Source: Trujillonella humicola
GTDB lineage: Bacteria; Actinomycetota; Actinomycetes; Mycobacteriales; Geodermatophilaceae
Length of the DNA: 64,000 nucleotides
Assembly: GCF_046233715.1 (NCBI RefSeq)
Contig: NZ_JBJNRJ010000007.1
Location: 79,843 to 143,842 of the forward strand
Direction: 5' to 3'
Positions 17,170 through 28,869 of the stretch are shown one piece after another; positions within the stretch are counted from its first letter, which is position 1; every line of letters begins with the position of its first letter. Below the pieces are notes generated by a model. The model was not told the DNA's origin. It did not search any database and saw only the letters and a program-made list of their open reading frames with translations. The translations under genes were made by a program, and so were the position numbers.

Positions 17170-18197
17170 GGCGCGGCCCGCGCCGTGGCGGACGCCGCCC
17201 CCAGGAGGGGGCTGGGGGTGCGGATGCCCTCGGCGGCGAACCGCTCGCTCAGCCGCAGCCGCAGCTCGCGGGCCACCCGCCACTGGTCGGCGTTGGTGGT
17301 GCGGACCTGCACCCGCATGACCACCCCGTGCGCGGTGATCTGCTCCACGCCCAGGGACTCGGGCTCGGCGAGCAGGACGGCGGCCCACTGGGGCTCGGCG
17401 TGCATCGCGTCGGCGGCCTCCTGCATGACCGCCTTGCAGGCGTCGAGGTCGGTGTCGTGGGCGACGGGCATGTCGATGACGACCTGGGCGAAGCCCTGGC
17501 TCTTGTTGCCCACCCGCAGCACCTCGCCGTTGCGCACGTACCAGACCACGCCGTTGACGTCCCGGACCCGGGTGATGCGCAGGCCCACCGCCTCGACCGT
17601 GCCGCTGGCCTCGCCCAGGTCGACGACGTCGCCGACGCCGTACTGGTCCTCCAGGATGATGCCGATCCCGGCGATGAAGTCCTTGACCAGGTTCTGCGCG
17701 CCGAAGCCCAGCGCCACGCCCAGCACGCCGGCGCTGGCGATGATCGGCGCCAGGTTCACGCCCAGCTCGCCGAGCACCAGGACGACGGCGATGCCGAACA
17801 CCACGAAGGACGCGCAGCTGCGCAGCACGGACCCGATGGCCTCGGCCCGCTGGGTCCGGCGCTCGGCGATGGTCTCCAGGCCGTCGGGGTCCGCGGCGCG
17901 GGCGCGGTTGCGCCAGGGCCGCAGGATGGTCGGCACCGCGCCGGTGGCGGTGCGGGCGGTGAGCCGCCGGATGCCCCGGTGCAGCAGCGCCCGGACGAGG
18001 GCGGCCAGGAGGACGACGAGCAGGATCCGCGCCGGCCGGGCGATCAGCGCGTCGGCGTTGGCCGCCAGCCAGTCGACGCCGGACAGGTCGTAGACGCGGG
18101 CGCACAGCGAGCCCACGTCATCGACGCAGGCCGGGACCTCGGACGTGCCGTCGGCGGCGGCCGCCACCACGGACAGTGAACCGCTCATCACCGTCAA
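17166..18197 (-). CDS. Small-conductance mechanosensitive channel (MscS family)
   Basis: The 343-residue protein has three N-terminal membrane segments. The third is the pore-lining Gly/Ala-rich helix GVALGFGAQNLVKDFIAG, followed by the beta domain (YGVGDVVDLG, then GTVEAVGLRITRVRD) and the alpha/beta C-terminal domain. It releases solutes on hypo-osmotic shock. Starts at 18197 (MTVMSG), 18191 or 18188 are close together and equally plausible. Confidence 0.9.
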   Translation of the reverse strand: MTVMSGSLSVVAAAADGTSEVPACVDDVGSLCARVYDLSGVDWLAANADALIARPARILLVVLLAALVRALLHRGIRRLTARTATGAVPTILRPWRNRARAADPDGLETIAERRTQRAEAIGSVLRSCASFVVFGIAVVLVLGELGVNLAPIIASAGVLGVALGFGAQNLVKDFIAGIGIILEDQYGVGDVVDLGEASGTVEAVGLRITRVRDVNGVVWYVRNGEVLRVGNKSQGFAQVVIDMPVAHDTDLDACKAVMQEAADAMHAEPQWAAVLLAEPESLGVEQITAHGVVMRVQVRTTNADQWRVARELRLRLSERFAAEGIRTPSPLLGAASATARAAP

Positions 18198-18221
18198 TAC
18201 TCGCAGGCGGCCGCCCGTCCG

Positions 18222-20327
18222 TCAGCCAGCAGATGCGGCCCCGGCGAGTCCGTCGCGCAGCCCGGTGTGCTCGGCGAGGAATGCCAGCTGGTCGGCGGCC
18301 AGGCCCACCGTGCGGCTCACCGCGCGGGCGCCGTGGCCGACCGAGACCTCCCGGCGCAGCAGCACCGGCGCCTGCGCCGTCGTGGCGTGCTGCAGGGCGG
18401 CGGCCAGCTTGCGGGCGTGCAGCGGGTCGACCCGGGTGTCGCTCTCGAAGGTCGTGAACAGCACCGCCGGGTAGGCCGTGCCCGCGCGGACGTTGTGGTA
18501 CGGCGAGTAGCCCAGCAGCCAGCCCAGCTCCACCGGGTCCTCCGCGGTGCCGTACTCGTCGTTCCAGGTGCGGCCGAGCCCGAAGCGCTCGTACCGGACC
18601 ATGTCCAGCAGCGGCGCGCTGCAGACGACGGCCGCGGCCAGGTCCGGCCGCTGGGTGAGCGTCGCGCCGACCAGCAGCCCGCCGTTGGAGCCGCCGAAGA
18701 CGCCCAGCTGCCGGTGCGTCGTCCACCCCTGGGCGACCAGGTGCTCGCCGGCGGCGGCGAAGTCGTCGAAGACGTTCTGCTTGCGCTCCCGCATGCCGGC
18801 GCGGTGCCAGTCCTCACCGTGCTCCGAGCCGCCGCGCAGGTTGGCCACCGCCCACACACCGCCGGCGGCGACCCACGACAGCGCCTGCGCCGAGTAGGCC
18901 GGGGTGAGCGAGACGTTGAAGCCGCCGTAGCCGTAGAGGACGGTCGGCCGCGGGGTGTCCGGGCGGCCCGCCCGCGACAGCACGAACAGGTGCACCGGGG
19001 TGCCGTCCCGCGACGTCGCGTGCGTCTCGACCACGGTCAGCGGCGGGACGTCACCGGCCACGGGCGCCCGCTCGTCGTCGGCCAGCTCCCGCGGCGCGGC
19101 GGCGTCCCAGCGCAGCACCGAGGGCGGGGTGGCGTAGTCGGTGTAGCCGACCCAGGCGGTGCTGCCGCCCTCGGGCGGCGAGCTGACGCCGGAGACGCTG
19201 CCCGGCGGGAGGGCGGTCACCTCGGCGAGGCGGCCGCCGCCGTCGGCGGCCCAGACGCTGAGCCGGTCGGTGGCGTCGACCGAGTGGACGGCGAGCACCT
19301 GCAGCGCGCCGTCCGGCCCGTCGACGAGGGCGACGTCGGACAGGACGCCGTCCTCGGCCTGGGCGACCACGTCCCGCCACGAGGCGACGTCCCAGGTGGC
19401 GGCGTCCCCGGGATCGGCGACCGCCAGCCGCCACCGCGGGGCGTCCCGGTCGCTGAGCAGCCACAGCCGGCCGTCGCGCGCGACCCATGCCGCGGTCTGC
19501 GCGTCGACGCCGACCTGGAGCGGGCGGAGCTCGCCGCCGGTGTCGAGATCGGCGAGCCAGACGTCGTCGCGGGGGGCGGTGCCGGCCGAGGCCGAGACGG
19601 TCAGCCAGCGGCCGTCGCGGCTGGTGCGCACGCCGTAGTAGTTGGTCGGGTCGAGCCCCTCACCGTGCACGAGGACGTCGGTGTCCGGGTCGGCGCCCAC
19701 CCGGTGGCGCCAGACGCGGCGGTGGTACTGCTCCTCGCCGGCCGGCACCCGGTCGGGGGCCAGCCGGCGGACGTAGAACAGCTCCTCGCCACCGGGCAGC
19801 CAGGCGACGGGGGAGTAGCGGCAGCGGTCGACCGGCCCGTCGAGCTGCTCTCCGGTGGCGACGTCGAGCACGTACAGCCGCGACTCCTCGTCGCCGCCGG
19901 TGGAGAGCTGGTAGGCCAGCCGGTCGCCCTCCCAGGACGGCGACCAGGCGTCGAGGGTGGTCGTGCCCGCCGGGTCGACCGCCATGGGGTCGACCAGGAC
20001 GCGCACCGTGCCGTCGGGCTCGCGGACCCGGAGGACGGCGTGCTCCTGGCCGGGGTCGCGGCGGGTGGAGAAGGCCCGGCCGGCCCGGTGCACCGGGACG
20101 CCGACGGCGCCGGCGTGCACCAGCTGCTCGAGCCGGGCGGCGAAGGCGCTGCGCATCGGCAGCGCGGCCAGCGCCCCGGCGGTCAGGACGTCCTGGGCGT
20201 CGGTCCACGCGCGGGTGCGGGGGTCCTCGACGTCCTCCAGCCAGCGGTAGGGGTCGGCGACGGGGGTGCCGTGCAGGTCCTCGACGAGGTCGAGCCGCGG
20301 GGCCTCGGGGTAGCGCACCCCATCCAC
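18222..20327 (-). CDS. Prolyl oligopeptidase (S9A)
   Basis: The 701-residue serine peptidase has an N-terminal DLHGTPVADPYRWLED motif, a beta-propeller region rich in WxP and GxE repeats, and a C-terminal alpha/beta hydrolase domain. The triad is Ser (GGSNGGLLVG), Asp (ESDTRVDPLHARK) and His (SVGHGA). It cleaves short peptides after Pro and lacks a signal peptide, so it is cytosolic. The start is uncertain: GTG 20327 (VDGVRYPEAP) fits the family N-terminus, and GTG 20318 is possible. Confidence 0.9.
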   Translation of the reverse strand: MDGVRYPEAPRLDLVEDLHGTPVADPYRWLEDVEDPRTRAWTDAQDVLTAGALAALPMRSAFAARLEQLVHAGAVGVPVHRAGRAFSTRRDPGQEHAVLRVREPDGTVRVLVDPMAVDPAGTTTLDAWSPSWEGDRLAYQLSTGGDEESRLYVLDVATGEQLDGPVDRCRYSPVAWLPGGEELFYVRRLAPDRVPAGEEQYHRRVWRHRVGADPDTDVLVHGEGLDPTNYYGVRTSRDGRWLTVSASAGTAPRDDVWLADLDTGGELRPLQVGVDAQTAAWVARDGRLWLLSDRDAPRWRLAVADPGDAATWDVASWRDVVAQAEDGVLSDVALVDGPDGALQVLAVHSVDATDRLSVWAADGGGRLAEVTALPPGSVSGVSSPPEGGSTAWVGYTDYATPPSVLRWDAAAPRELADDERAPVAGDVPPLTVVETHATSRDGTPVHLFVLSRAGRPDTPRPTVLYGYGGFNVSLTPAYSAQALSWVAAGGVWAVANLRGGSEHGEDWHRAGMRERKQNVFDDFAAAGEHLVAQGWTTHRQLGVFGGSNGGLLVGATLTQRPDLAAAVVCSAPLLDMVRYERFGLGRTWNDEYGTAEDPVELGWLLGYSPYHNVRAGTAYPAVLFTTFESDTRVDPLHARKLAAALQHATTAQAPVLLRREVSVGHGARAVSRTVGLAADQLAFLAEHTGLRDGLAGAASAG

Positions 20328-20535
20328 CGTAGTGACCGGTCTCGCACCCGCGCGGGCATCGCACGAGCGCGAACGCGGCCTCCCGGGCCATGATGGGGCT
20401 GCCCGTGGGTCGTGCAGCACCCAGCGGCTCGTCCCGCGGCGCTGGAGGTGCCCCGTGCCGCGTGCCGTACACGGGTCGTCGACCGCGAGCCAGCCGGGCC
20501 CGCGCCGCGACCCGGTCCACTTACCGCTGACACCC

Positions 20536-21063
20536 GTGCCCGGCCGCGGGACGACCGCGGCCACCCTGCTGCTCAACGCCACCTACGAACCGTTGTGCGT
20601 GGTCTCCAGCCGGCGGGCCATCGTGCTCGTGCTCGCGGAGAAGGCCGTGTCGGTGGACGCCTCCGCCGACGTGGTGCACGCCGAGACCGTCGCGCTGCCC
20701 GTGCCGGTCGTGGTGCGGCTGACCCGCTACGTGCGGGTGCCCTACCCGGCGCAGGTGCCCCTGTCCCGGCGGGCGGTGTTCACCCGCGACGGCCAGACGT
20801 GCGTGTACTGCGGCGGGTCGGCCACGAGCATCGACCACGTCGTCCCCCGCAGCCGCGGCGGCACCCACACCTGGGACAACGTCGTGGCCGCCTGCCGCCG
20901 CTGCAACCACACCAAGGCCGACCGGTCGCTGGCCGAGCTGGGCTGGAAGCTGCCCAACCCGCCGCACACCCCCAGCGGCGCGGCCTGGCGGCTGCTCGGG
21001 CACCGTGCCGTGGACCCGCGCTGGCGGGAGTGGCTGGGCATGCCGGAGACCGTGAGCGCGTGA
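20536..21063 (+). CDS. HNH endonuclease
   Basis: The 175-residue protein has the N-terminal LLLNATYEPLCVVSSRRAI typical of a large actinobacterial HNH family and a C-terminal zinc HNH domain: CVYCG, then IDHVVPRSRGG, WDNVVAACRRCN and HTKADR. The ligand pairs CxxC...CxxC and catalytic His are all present. It resembles Rv2469c, which lies in the same neighbourhood in M. tuberculosis. The GTG at 20536 is inferred from the conserved N-terminus; the frame is open further upstream. Confidence 0.88.
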   Translation: MPGRGTTAATLLLNATYEPLCVVSSRRAIVLVLAEKAVSVDASADVVHAETVALPVPVVVRLTRYVRVPYPAQVPLSRRAVFTRDGQTCVYCGGSATSIDHVVPRSRGGTHTWDNVVAACRRCNHTKADRSLAELGWKLPNPPHTPSGAAWRLLGHRAVDPRWREWLGMPETVSA

Positions 21064-21073
21064 GGCCGGTCGG

Positions 21074-21940
21074 GTGACCTCGCCGGGGACCGCGCGGCGG
21101 CTGTGGGCGCTGGGCGAGCCGTTCCACGGGCTGACCTACTTCGCCGCGGAGGCGCGCGCGGCCGCGGAGGCCGCCGGGGTGCGCGGCTTCTGGTCGGGGT
21201 ACTTCGCGATGCGGGCGGCGCCGCTGGGGCCGGTCGGGCCCGAGGTGGTGACGGCGACCTTCTTCGGCTTCGCGCCGGCGTTCGTGCGGCGGCGGGTGCC
21301 GGCGGTGTGGGACGCCGTGCCGCCGGCCGGTGCGCTGGGCGCCCGGCTGGCCGGCGTCGACGCCGCGGTCCGGCGGGTGCTGGGGGAGGGGTGGCCCGAC
21401 TCGCCCGACGCCGCCGAGGCCGCGGAGCTGGCCGGTGCCGCGGCGGCGGCCGTCGACGTCCCGGGCCGCCCGCTCGCCGCCGCCAACGCCGGCCTGCCCG
21501 TCCCCGGCCGGCCGCACCTGGCGCTGTGGCAGGCGCTCACCACGCTGCGCGAGCACCGCGGCGACGGGCACAACGCCGCGCTGCTGCAGCGGGGCGTCTC
21601 GGGGCTGGCCGCGAACGTGCTCGCCGTGGCCGCCGGGCGCACCGACCGCGACTGGCTGCTGCGCGCCCGGGGGTGGACCGAGGCGGAGTGGGACGACGCC
21701 GCGGCCGCGCTGGCCGACCGCGGGTGGCTGGCCGGCGACGGCGGGCTCACCGCCGAGGGCCTGGCCGTGGTGACCGCGGTCGAGACCGACACCGACCGGC
21801 TCGCCCTCGGGCCGTGGCACTCGCTGGGGGACACGCGCTGCGACCGGCTCGCCGAGCTGCTCGTGCCGGTGCGCCGCGCCGTCGTCACCGCGGGGGACTG
21901 GCCGGCCGGCAACCCCATCGGCGCCCCCGACCCCACCTGA
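21074..21940 (+). CDS. SCO6745-family protein (helix-turn-helix-like, unknown function)
   Basis: The 288-residue protein belongs to the actinobacterial SCO6745 family. Recognisable parts are RRLWALGEPFHGLTYFAAEA at the N-terminus, VRGFWSGYFAMRAAPLG, then VVTATFFGFAP, and in the C-terminal half a winged-helix-like segment, ARGWTEAEWDDAAAALADRGWL. No enzymatic motif is evident. The GTG start follows the HNH gene by 10 bp. An assembly gap begins about 20 bp after the stop codon. Confidence 0.75.
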   Translation: MTSPGTARRLWALGEPFHGLTYFAAEARAAAEAAGVRGFWSGYFAMRAAPLGPVGPEVVTATFFGFAPAFVRRRVPAVWDAVPPAGALGARLAGVDAAVRRVLGEGWPDSPDAAEAAELAGAAAAAVDVPGRPLAAANAGLPVPGRPHLALWQALTTLREHRGDGHNAALLQRGVSGLAANVLAVAAGRTDRDWLLRARGWTEAEWDDAAAALADRGWLAGDGGLTAEGLAVVTAVETDTDRLALGPWHSLGDTRCDRLAELLVPVRRAVVTAGDWPAGNPIGAPDPT

Positions 21941-21956
21941 CCGCCGAAGTGGGGCC

Positions 21957-22098
21957 GGGGGGGGGGGCGGGGGGCGGGGCCCGGGCCCCGCCGTGGGCCG
22001 GCTGGGGGGGGGGGGTGANNNNNNNNNNCGCCCCCCCGCCGGCCCCCCGCCGGCGCTCGCGCCCCGCGCCCCCCAGCCCCCGACGCCCCCACTGCGGC
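21957..22098. other. Assembly gap (10 N) with G-rich and C-rich flanks
   Basis: Ten N lie at 22019-22028. The left side is a G-rich degenerate run and the right side a C-rich one. It separates the SCO6745-family gene from the kynureninase stop codon, so their true spacing is unknown. Confidence 0.85.
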
Positions 22099-22108
22099 GG
22101 AAGGGGAC

Positions 22109-23362
22109 TCAGGTGACGCGGGGGCGCTCGGTCGGGTAGGCCTCGTGCGCGGCGGTGGCCAGCACGTCGCGGAAGCGGTCCATCGCGTCCCAGACGTCGG
22201 TGAACCGGGTGTACAGCGGCGCCGGGCCCAGGCGCACGCGGTCCGGCGTCCGGAAGTCCGGGACGACGCCGCGGTCGACCAGTGCCTGGGTCACCTGCCA
22301 CGCCCGCGGGTGGGCGAGGCTGACGTGCGACCCGCGGCGGGCGGCGTCGCGCGGCGAGGCCACCGCCACGCCGTACGGCGCGAGCCACGCGTCCGAGAGC
22401 GCCACCAGCAGGTCCGTCATCGCCCGGCCCTTGGCGGCCAGCCGGTCGACGCCGGCCTCGGCGACCAGCCGCACGCCGACCTCGACCGCCGCCATCGCCA
22501 GCACCGGCGGCGTCCCGACACCGAAGCGCTCGATCCCCGGGGCCGGGTCGTAGACCGGGCCCATCGCGAACTGGTCCCGCTGGCCGAACCACCCCCAGAT
22601 CGGCTGGCGCACCCGGTCCTGCAGCTCGCGCCGCACGTAGAGGAAGGCGGGCGCCCCCGGGCCGCCGTTGAGGTACTTGTACGTGCAGCCCACGGCCAGG
22701 TCCGCGCCGATCGCCTCGAGCCCGACCGGGACCGCGCCGGCGGCGTGCGAGAGGTCCCAGAGCACCAGCGCGCCGGCCTCGTGCACCAGCCGGGTGACCG
22801 CGGCGAGGTCGGCCAGCGCACCGGAGCGGTAGGCCACCGCCGAGAGGACGACGACCGCCACCCGTTCGTCCAGCGACGCGGCCAGCACGTCGAGGTCGAG
22901 CCCCTCGTCGATGTGGGCCGGCACCTCCCGCACCTGCATCCCGCGCGCCCGGGCGACGCCCGCCACGAGGTAGCGGTCGGTGGGGAAGTCGTCGGCGCAG
23001 CACACCAGGACGTCGCGCTCCGGCCGGGCGTCGGCGCCGGCCCAGATCAGCTTGTACAGGTCCACCGACGTCGAGTCGCCCACCAGCACCTCGCCGGGCC
23101 GCGCGCCGAGCACCCCGCCGGCCAGCAGGTCGCCGAGCTCGGTCGCCCGCCCGATCCACGACGACCACGAGCCGACCAGCCCGGCGCCCCACTGCTCCGC
23201 GGCGACCCGGGCCAGCGCGGCCGGGGTCTCACGCGGGAGCCGGCCCAGCGAGTTGCCGTCCATGTACAGCAGGGCGTCGTCCGCGACGACGAACCGGTCG
23301 CGGAACCCGGCGAGCGGGTCGGCGGCGTCGAGGGCCTCGGCGGCAGCGCGGGTCAGGTCCAC
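22109..23362 (-). CDS. kynU: Kynureninase
   Basis: The 417-residue PLP enzyme cleaves kynurenine or 3-hydroxykynurenine to (hydroxy)anthranilate and alanine. Key features are YMDGNSLG near residue 33, GDSTSVDLYK, the PLP-binding Asp203 and His206 (LWDLSHAAGA), and the Schiff-base Lys229 in CTYKYLNGGPG. Length and motifs are complete. No kynA or kynB lies beside it, so in this window the pathway is unlinked. Confidence 0.92.
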   Translation of the reverse strand: MDLTRAAAEALDAADPLAGFRDRFVVADDALLYMDGNSLGRLPRETPAALARVAAEQWGAGLVGSWSSWIGRATELGDLLAGGVLGARPGEVLVGDSTSVDLYKLIWAGADARPERDVLVCCADDFPTDRYLVAGVARARGMQVREVPAHIDEGLDLDVLAASLDERVAVVVLSAVAYRSGALADLAAVTRLVHEAGALVLWDLSHAAGAVPVGLEAIGADLAVGCTYKYLNGGPGAPAFLYVRRELQDRVRQPIWGWFGQRDQFAMGPVYDPAPGIERFGVGTPPVLAMAAVEVGVRLVAEAGVDRLAAKGRAMTDLLVALSDAWLAPYGVAVASPRDAARRGSHVSLAHPRAWQVTQALVDRGVVPDFRTPDRVRLGPAPLYTRFTDVWDAMDRFRDVLATAAHEAYPTERPRVT

Positions 23363-23368
23363 GGTCCC

Positions 23369-23374
23369 TGTCTA
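23369..23374 (-). promoter_or_regulatory. Leaderless -10 box of kynU
   Basis: On the minus strand TAGACA lies 6 nt before the GTG start codon (GGTAGACA-N6-GTG). The same arrangement and hexamer precede the Eis-like gene. Confidence 0.5.
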
Positions 23375-23529
23375 CCGAGCGAGCGCTCCGCACGCGCGGA
23401 GGTCCGCACGGGGCAGGGGCACGTCGCCCGCGGGAGTCGCCGGGCGGTGCCGGACGGCGGCGCGAACCGGGGGCCGCGCCGGCACCCGCCGGGCCGGGAC
23501 ATGACCGCGGGTCGACCACCGCCAGCCGG

Positions 23530-23535
23530 TAGGTT
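23530..23535 (+). promoter_or_regulatory. Leaderless -10 box of ctaJ-like gene
   Basis: TAGGTT is followed by 7 nt and the GTG start at 23543. No Shine-Dalgarno sequence is present. Confidence 0.5.
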
Positions 23536-23542
23536 GTCGGGT

Positions 23543-23881
23543 GTGAGCGTCGCCGAGACCATCCTCGTCTACGGGGTCATCCCGCTCGGGATCATCCTCT
23601 TCTTCGTGGTCCTGACCCTGCTCCCGGGCCGGACGAAGAAGGCCCGCTACAAGCCGGGCCAGCCGTGGGACCACGAGCCGGTCTGGTGGGAGCCGCACCC
23701 CCTGCACGGGCCCGCGGCCGGCAACCACGACGGCGACCCCAAGGCGATCGGCTCGTCGGTGTACCAGGAGCCGGGCGGCGCGGGGCACGAGCTCCCCGCG
23801 GGTGCCGGTGCACGCTCGGCCCCGGCTCGTCCCGCCCCGGTGCCCAGCGGGCCGCTCGGCGGCGCGCGCGGGACCTGGTGA
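23543..23881 (+). CDS. ctaJ: aa3-type cytochrome oxidase subunit CtaJ-like protein
   Basis: The 112-residue protein has one N-terminal membrane helix (ILVYGVIPLGIILFFVVLTL). It then has RYKPGQPWDHEPVWWEPHP, which matches the hallmark of CtaJ, a small accessory subunit of the actinobacterial III2IV2 respiratory supercomplex. The rest is a low-complexity tail. As in mycobacteria it precedes a DUF5130 gene. The start is set by the leaderless -10 box. Confidence 0.75.
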   Translation: MSVAETILVYGVIPLGIILFFVVLTLLPGRTKKARYKPGQPWDHEPVWWEPHPLHGPAAGNHDGDPKAIGSSVYQEPGGAGHELPAGAGARSAPARPAPVPSGPLGGARGTW

Positions 23882-23929
23882 GCCCCGCCCCATGACCACC
23901 GCACCCCAGATCGTCCCCGGAGGCCGGCG

Positions 23930-24394
23930 ATGACCCGCTCGATCGAGGCCACGTCGCACGACACGGCCACCGCCTACACCGACCCGGCGCGCACCGACGA
24001 GGTCGAGGGCCCCGGCAGCGGGCCGTTCAGCCTGCAGGAGCTCTCCCGCCTGGACGAGGCGCTCACCATGTCCTCGCGGGAGACCGGCCTGCGGTTCACC
24101 CTCTACCTCGGCGACCTCGGCCAGCGCACCCGCTCGCGCGCCGAGGAGCTGCACGCCACCTCGGGCGGCGACCCGGCCGAGTCCGTGCTGCTGGCGGTCT
24201 CGCCGGGGCAGCGGGTGGTCGAGGTCGTCACCGGCCACGGGGCGGCGCGCCGGCTGCCCGACCGCGCCTGCGCCCTCGCGGTCCTCTCGATGACGAACTC
24301 CTTCGCCGCCGGCGACCTGGTGGGCGGCATCGTCAACGGGCTGCGCCAGCTGTCCGACCAGGCCGGCCACCCGCGGGGCCTGCGGACGCACTGA
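23930..24394 (+). CDS. DUF5130 (TPM-like) protein
   Basis: The 154-residue protein resembles actinobacterial DUF5130/TPM-domain proteins such as Rv2468c. Recognisable segments are GPFSLQELSRLDEALTMSSRETGLRFTLYLGDLG and, near the C-terminus, VVEVVTGHGAARRLPDRACALAV. It has no membrane helix or lipobox. The function is unknown, but the gene recurrently sits by ctaJ, pepN and HNH genes. An upstream GGAGG lies at the right distance from ATG 23930. Confidence 0.8.
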   Translation: MTRSIEATSHDTATAYTDPARTDEVEGPGSGPFSLQELSRLDEALTMSSRETGLRFTLYLGDLGQRTRSRAEELHATSGGDPAESVLLAVSPGQRVVEVVTGHGAARRLPDRACALAVLSMTNSFAAGDLVGGIVNGLRQLSDQAGHPRGLRTH

Positions 24395-24419
24395 CGGGCG
24401 GCCGGCGGGCCGTGCCCGT
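24394..24419. terminator. Hairpin between convergent DUF5130 and DUF4349 genes
   Basis: ACGGGC-GGCC, a 4-nt loop, then GGCC-GT-GCCCGT forms a stem with a 2-nt bulge exactly between two convergent stop codons. It is a likely bidirectional terminator. Confidence 0.5.
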
Positions 24420-25325
24420 TCAGGCGGTCGCGTCGTCCGGGGCGCCCGCCGTCGCCGCGGCGGGACGGCGCCGGGTCCGCCGGACCCCCACCAGCGCGAG
24501 CCCGGCCACCGGCACCGCCACGAGCAGCCACGGCAGCAGGACGCCGAGCACCAGGACGGCGCCGCTCAGGGCTGCCGTCAGGCCCCGCCACCCGGCCCCC
24601 AGCCCCTCGACGAAGCCGTCCGGGCCGCCTGCCGGGGGCACCCCCTCCCGGACCAGGCGCACGGTGAGGGTCGACAGGGCCACCTGGTCGGCCAGGAACG
24701 CCCGCTGCGCCTGCAGCGACTCCAGCTGCCCCTGCCGGTCGGCCAGCGTCGACTCGACCGCCAGCAGCGCCGCGGTGTCGGCGGCTCCGTCCAGCAGGGC
24801 CAGCAGGCGCCCGACCGACGTCTGCAACGCCGTGATCCGGGCGTCCAGGTCGACGACGGCGGCGGTCACGTCCGAACGGGTCACCGACACGCTCTGCACG
24901 TCGCCGACGCCGGTCAGGTCGTCCAGGACGCCGTCCAGCTCTCCCGCCGGGACCCGGACCACGAGCTCGGCGGTGGCGTCGTCCGCGTCGGTCCCGGACG
25001 CCGCCCACTCGGTGCGCTCCTCGACCCGGCCACCGGCGGCTGCCACCAGCTCGCCGACCTGATCGGCGCCCTCGGCGGGGTCGTCCACGACGACGGTGGC
25101 GGTGGCGGTGGCGACCACCTGCCGGTCGGCGTCGGCGGCGGGGTCCGCCGACCCGCCGCCGTCGCCGCCCCCGGAGTCCTCCGCGCCGCCCGGCTCGGGC
25201 AGGCCCACGGCGCCGCCGCCACCGGAGCTCCCCGAGTCGGCGCCGCCGCCGGTGCACCCGGCGAGCAGCGCCGCGAGCAGCGCCAGGACGAGTGCCGCGA
25301 CAGCCGTGCTCCGGGAGGGCCGCAT
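24420..25325 (-). CDS. DUF4349 lipoprotein
   Basis: The 301-residue secreted lipoprotein has a signal peptide ending in the lipobox LLAGC (Cys24), a Gly/Ser/Asp-rich spacer, a DUF4349 domain (ATATVVVDDPAEGADQV, then VRVPAGELDGVLDDL), a coiled-coil helix of about 60 residues (LLAVESTLADRQGQLESLQAQ) and a C-terminal membrane helix (LVLGVLLPWLLVAVPVAGLAL). DUF4349 proteins are surface proteins of unknown role. It is divergent from no gene; the pepN operon follows on the same strand upstream. Confidence 0.85.
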   Translation of the reverse strand: MRPSRSTAVAALVLALLAALLAGCTGGGADSGSSGGGGAVGLPEPGGAEDSGGGDGGGSADPAADADRQVVATATATVVVDDPAEGADQVGELVAAAGGRVEERTEWAASGTDADDATAELVVRVPAGELDGVLDDLTGVGDVQSVSVTRSDVTAAVVDLDARITALQTSVGRLLALLDGAADTAALLAVESTLADRQGQLESLQAQRAFLADQVALSTLTVRLVREGVPPAGGPDGFVEGLGAGWRGLTAALSGAVLVLGVLLPWLLVAVPVAGLALVGVRRTRRRPAAATAGAPDDATA

Positions 25326-25458
25326 GACCGGACGCTAGGCCCGTGGCGCTGCTGCGGAGCAGGTCCGAGGCCCAATCGTGACGGGGCGGCCCCGGAACGC
25401 GCGGGGCCCGGGACCCCGCACCGGGCCCGGGCTCCGCGGCCGACGACGGTCCGGACGG

Positions 25459-28011
<2,553 letters not shown>

Positions 28012-28152
28012 GCCGGGCAGCTTCCCACGCGGGGACGACGCGCCGCCGGGCTGGACCCGGGAGGGAACATCCCGGGCGGCGGAGGACTTGGCAGCCCGCA
28101 GGGAGCCGGTGCGCACGGTGCCGGCCGACAGCCGAACCGAGGAGCACCACGC

Positions 28153-28818
28153 ATGACCGAGGCAGTGCAGAGCGCACCCGTGAGGGCCCGCGTCGACTTC
28201 TGGTTCGACCCGCTGTGCCCCTGGGCCTGGCTGACCAGCCGCTGGGTGCTGGAGGCGGCGAAGGTGCGCGACATCGACCTGCACTGGCACGTCATGTCGC
28301 TCGCGGTGCTCAACCGCGGGCGCGACCTGCCGGAGGACTACCAGCAGATGATGACCAAGGCGATCGGCCCGGTCCGGGTCGCGATCGCCGCGGCGCAGCA
28401 GCACGGCGACGAGGTCCTCGGTGACCTCTACACGGCCATGGGCACGCTGCGCCACCACGAGGGCGTGGAGCTCGACGAGCTGGTCGTCCCGGCGCTCGAG
28501 CGGGTCGGCCTGCCCACCGCGCTGGCCGCGGCGGCCACCTCCACCGAGTACGACGAGGTCCTGGAGAAGAGCCACCACGCCGGCATGGACCCGGTCGGCG
28601 ACGACGTCGGGACCCCGGTCATGCACATCGACGGCGTCGCCTTCTTCGGTCCGGTCATCAGCAGGGTGCCCACCGGGGAGGACGCCGGCAAGGCGTTCGA
28701 CGGCGCGGTCCTGCTGGCCAACCTGCCCGACTTCTGGGAGCTCAAGCGCACCCGGCTCAGCGGGCCCGACCTGGACTCGGTCCCCGCCGACACCCTGCAG
28801 CTGCGCCGCACCGCCTGA
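28153..28818 (+). CDS. DsbA-family mycothiol-dependent oxidoreductase (Rv2466c-like), CPWA active site
   Basis: The 221-residue thioredoxin-fold protein of the DsbA/FrnE branch has the N-terminal strand VDFWFDPLCPWAWLTSRW. M. tuberculosis Rv2466c, a mycothiol-dependent reductase, has CPWC at this place; here the second Cys is Ala, leaving a monothiol site. The cis-Pro region is GTPVMHIDG. It is divergent from pepN with a 141-bp spacer, as the Mtb homologues are adjacent. ATG 28153 has AGGAG upstream. Confidence 0.88.
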   Translation: MTEAVQSAPVRARVDFWFDPLCPWAWLTSRWVLEAAKVRDIDLHWHVMSLAVLNRGRDLPEDYQQMMTKAIGPVRVAIAAAQQHGDEVLGDLYTAMGTLRHHEGVELDELVVPALERVGLPTALAAAATSTEYDEVLEKSHHAGMDPVGDDVGTPVMHIDGVAFFGPVISRVPTGEDAGKAFDGAVLLANLPDFWELKRTRLSGPDLDSVPADTLQLRRTA

Positions 28819-28869
28819 GCCGAGTGCCCGCCGGAGTGGCCACTTCGGCGGGAATGGCATCCTCGGGCG

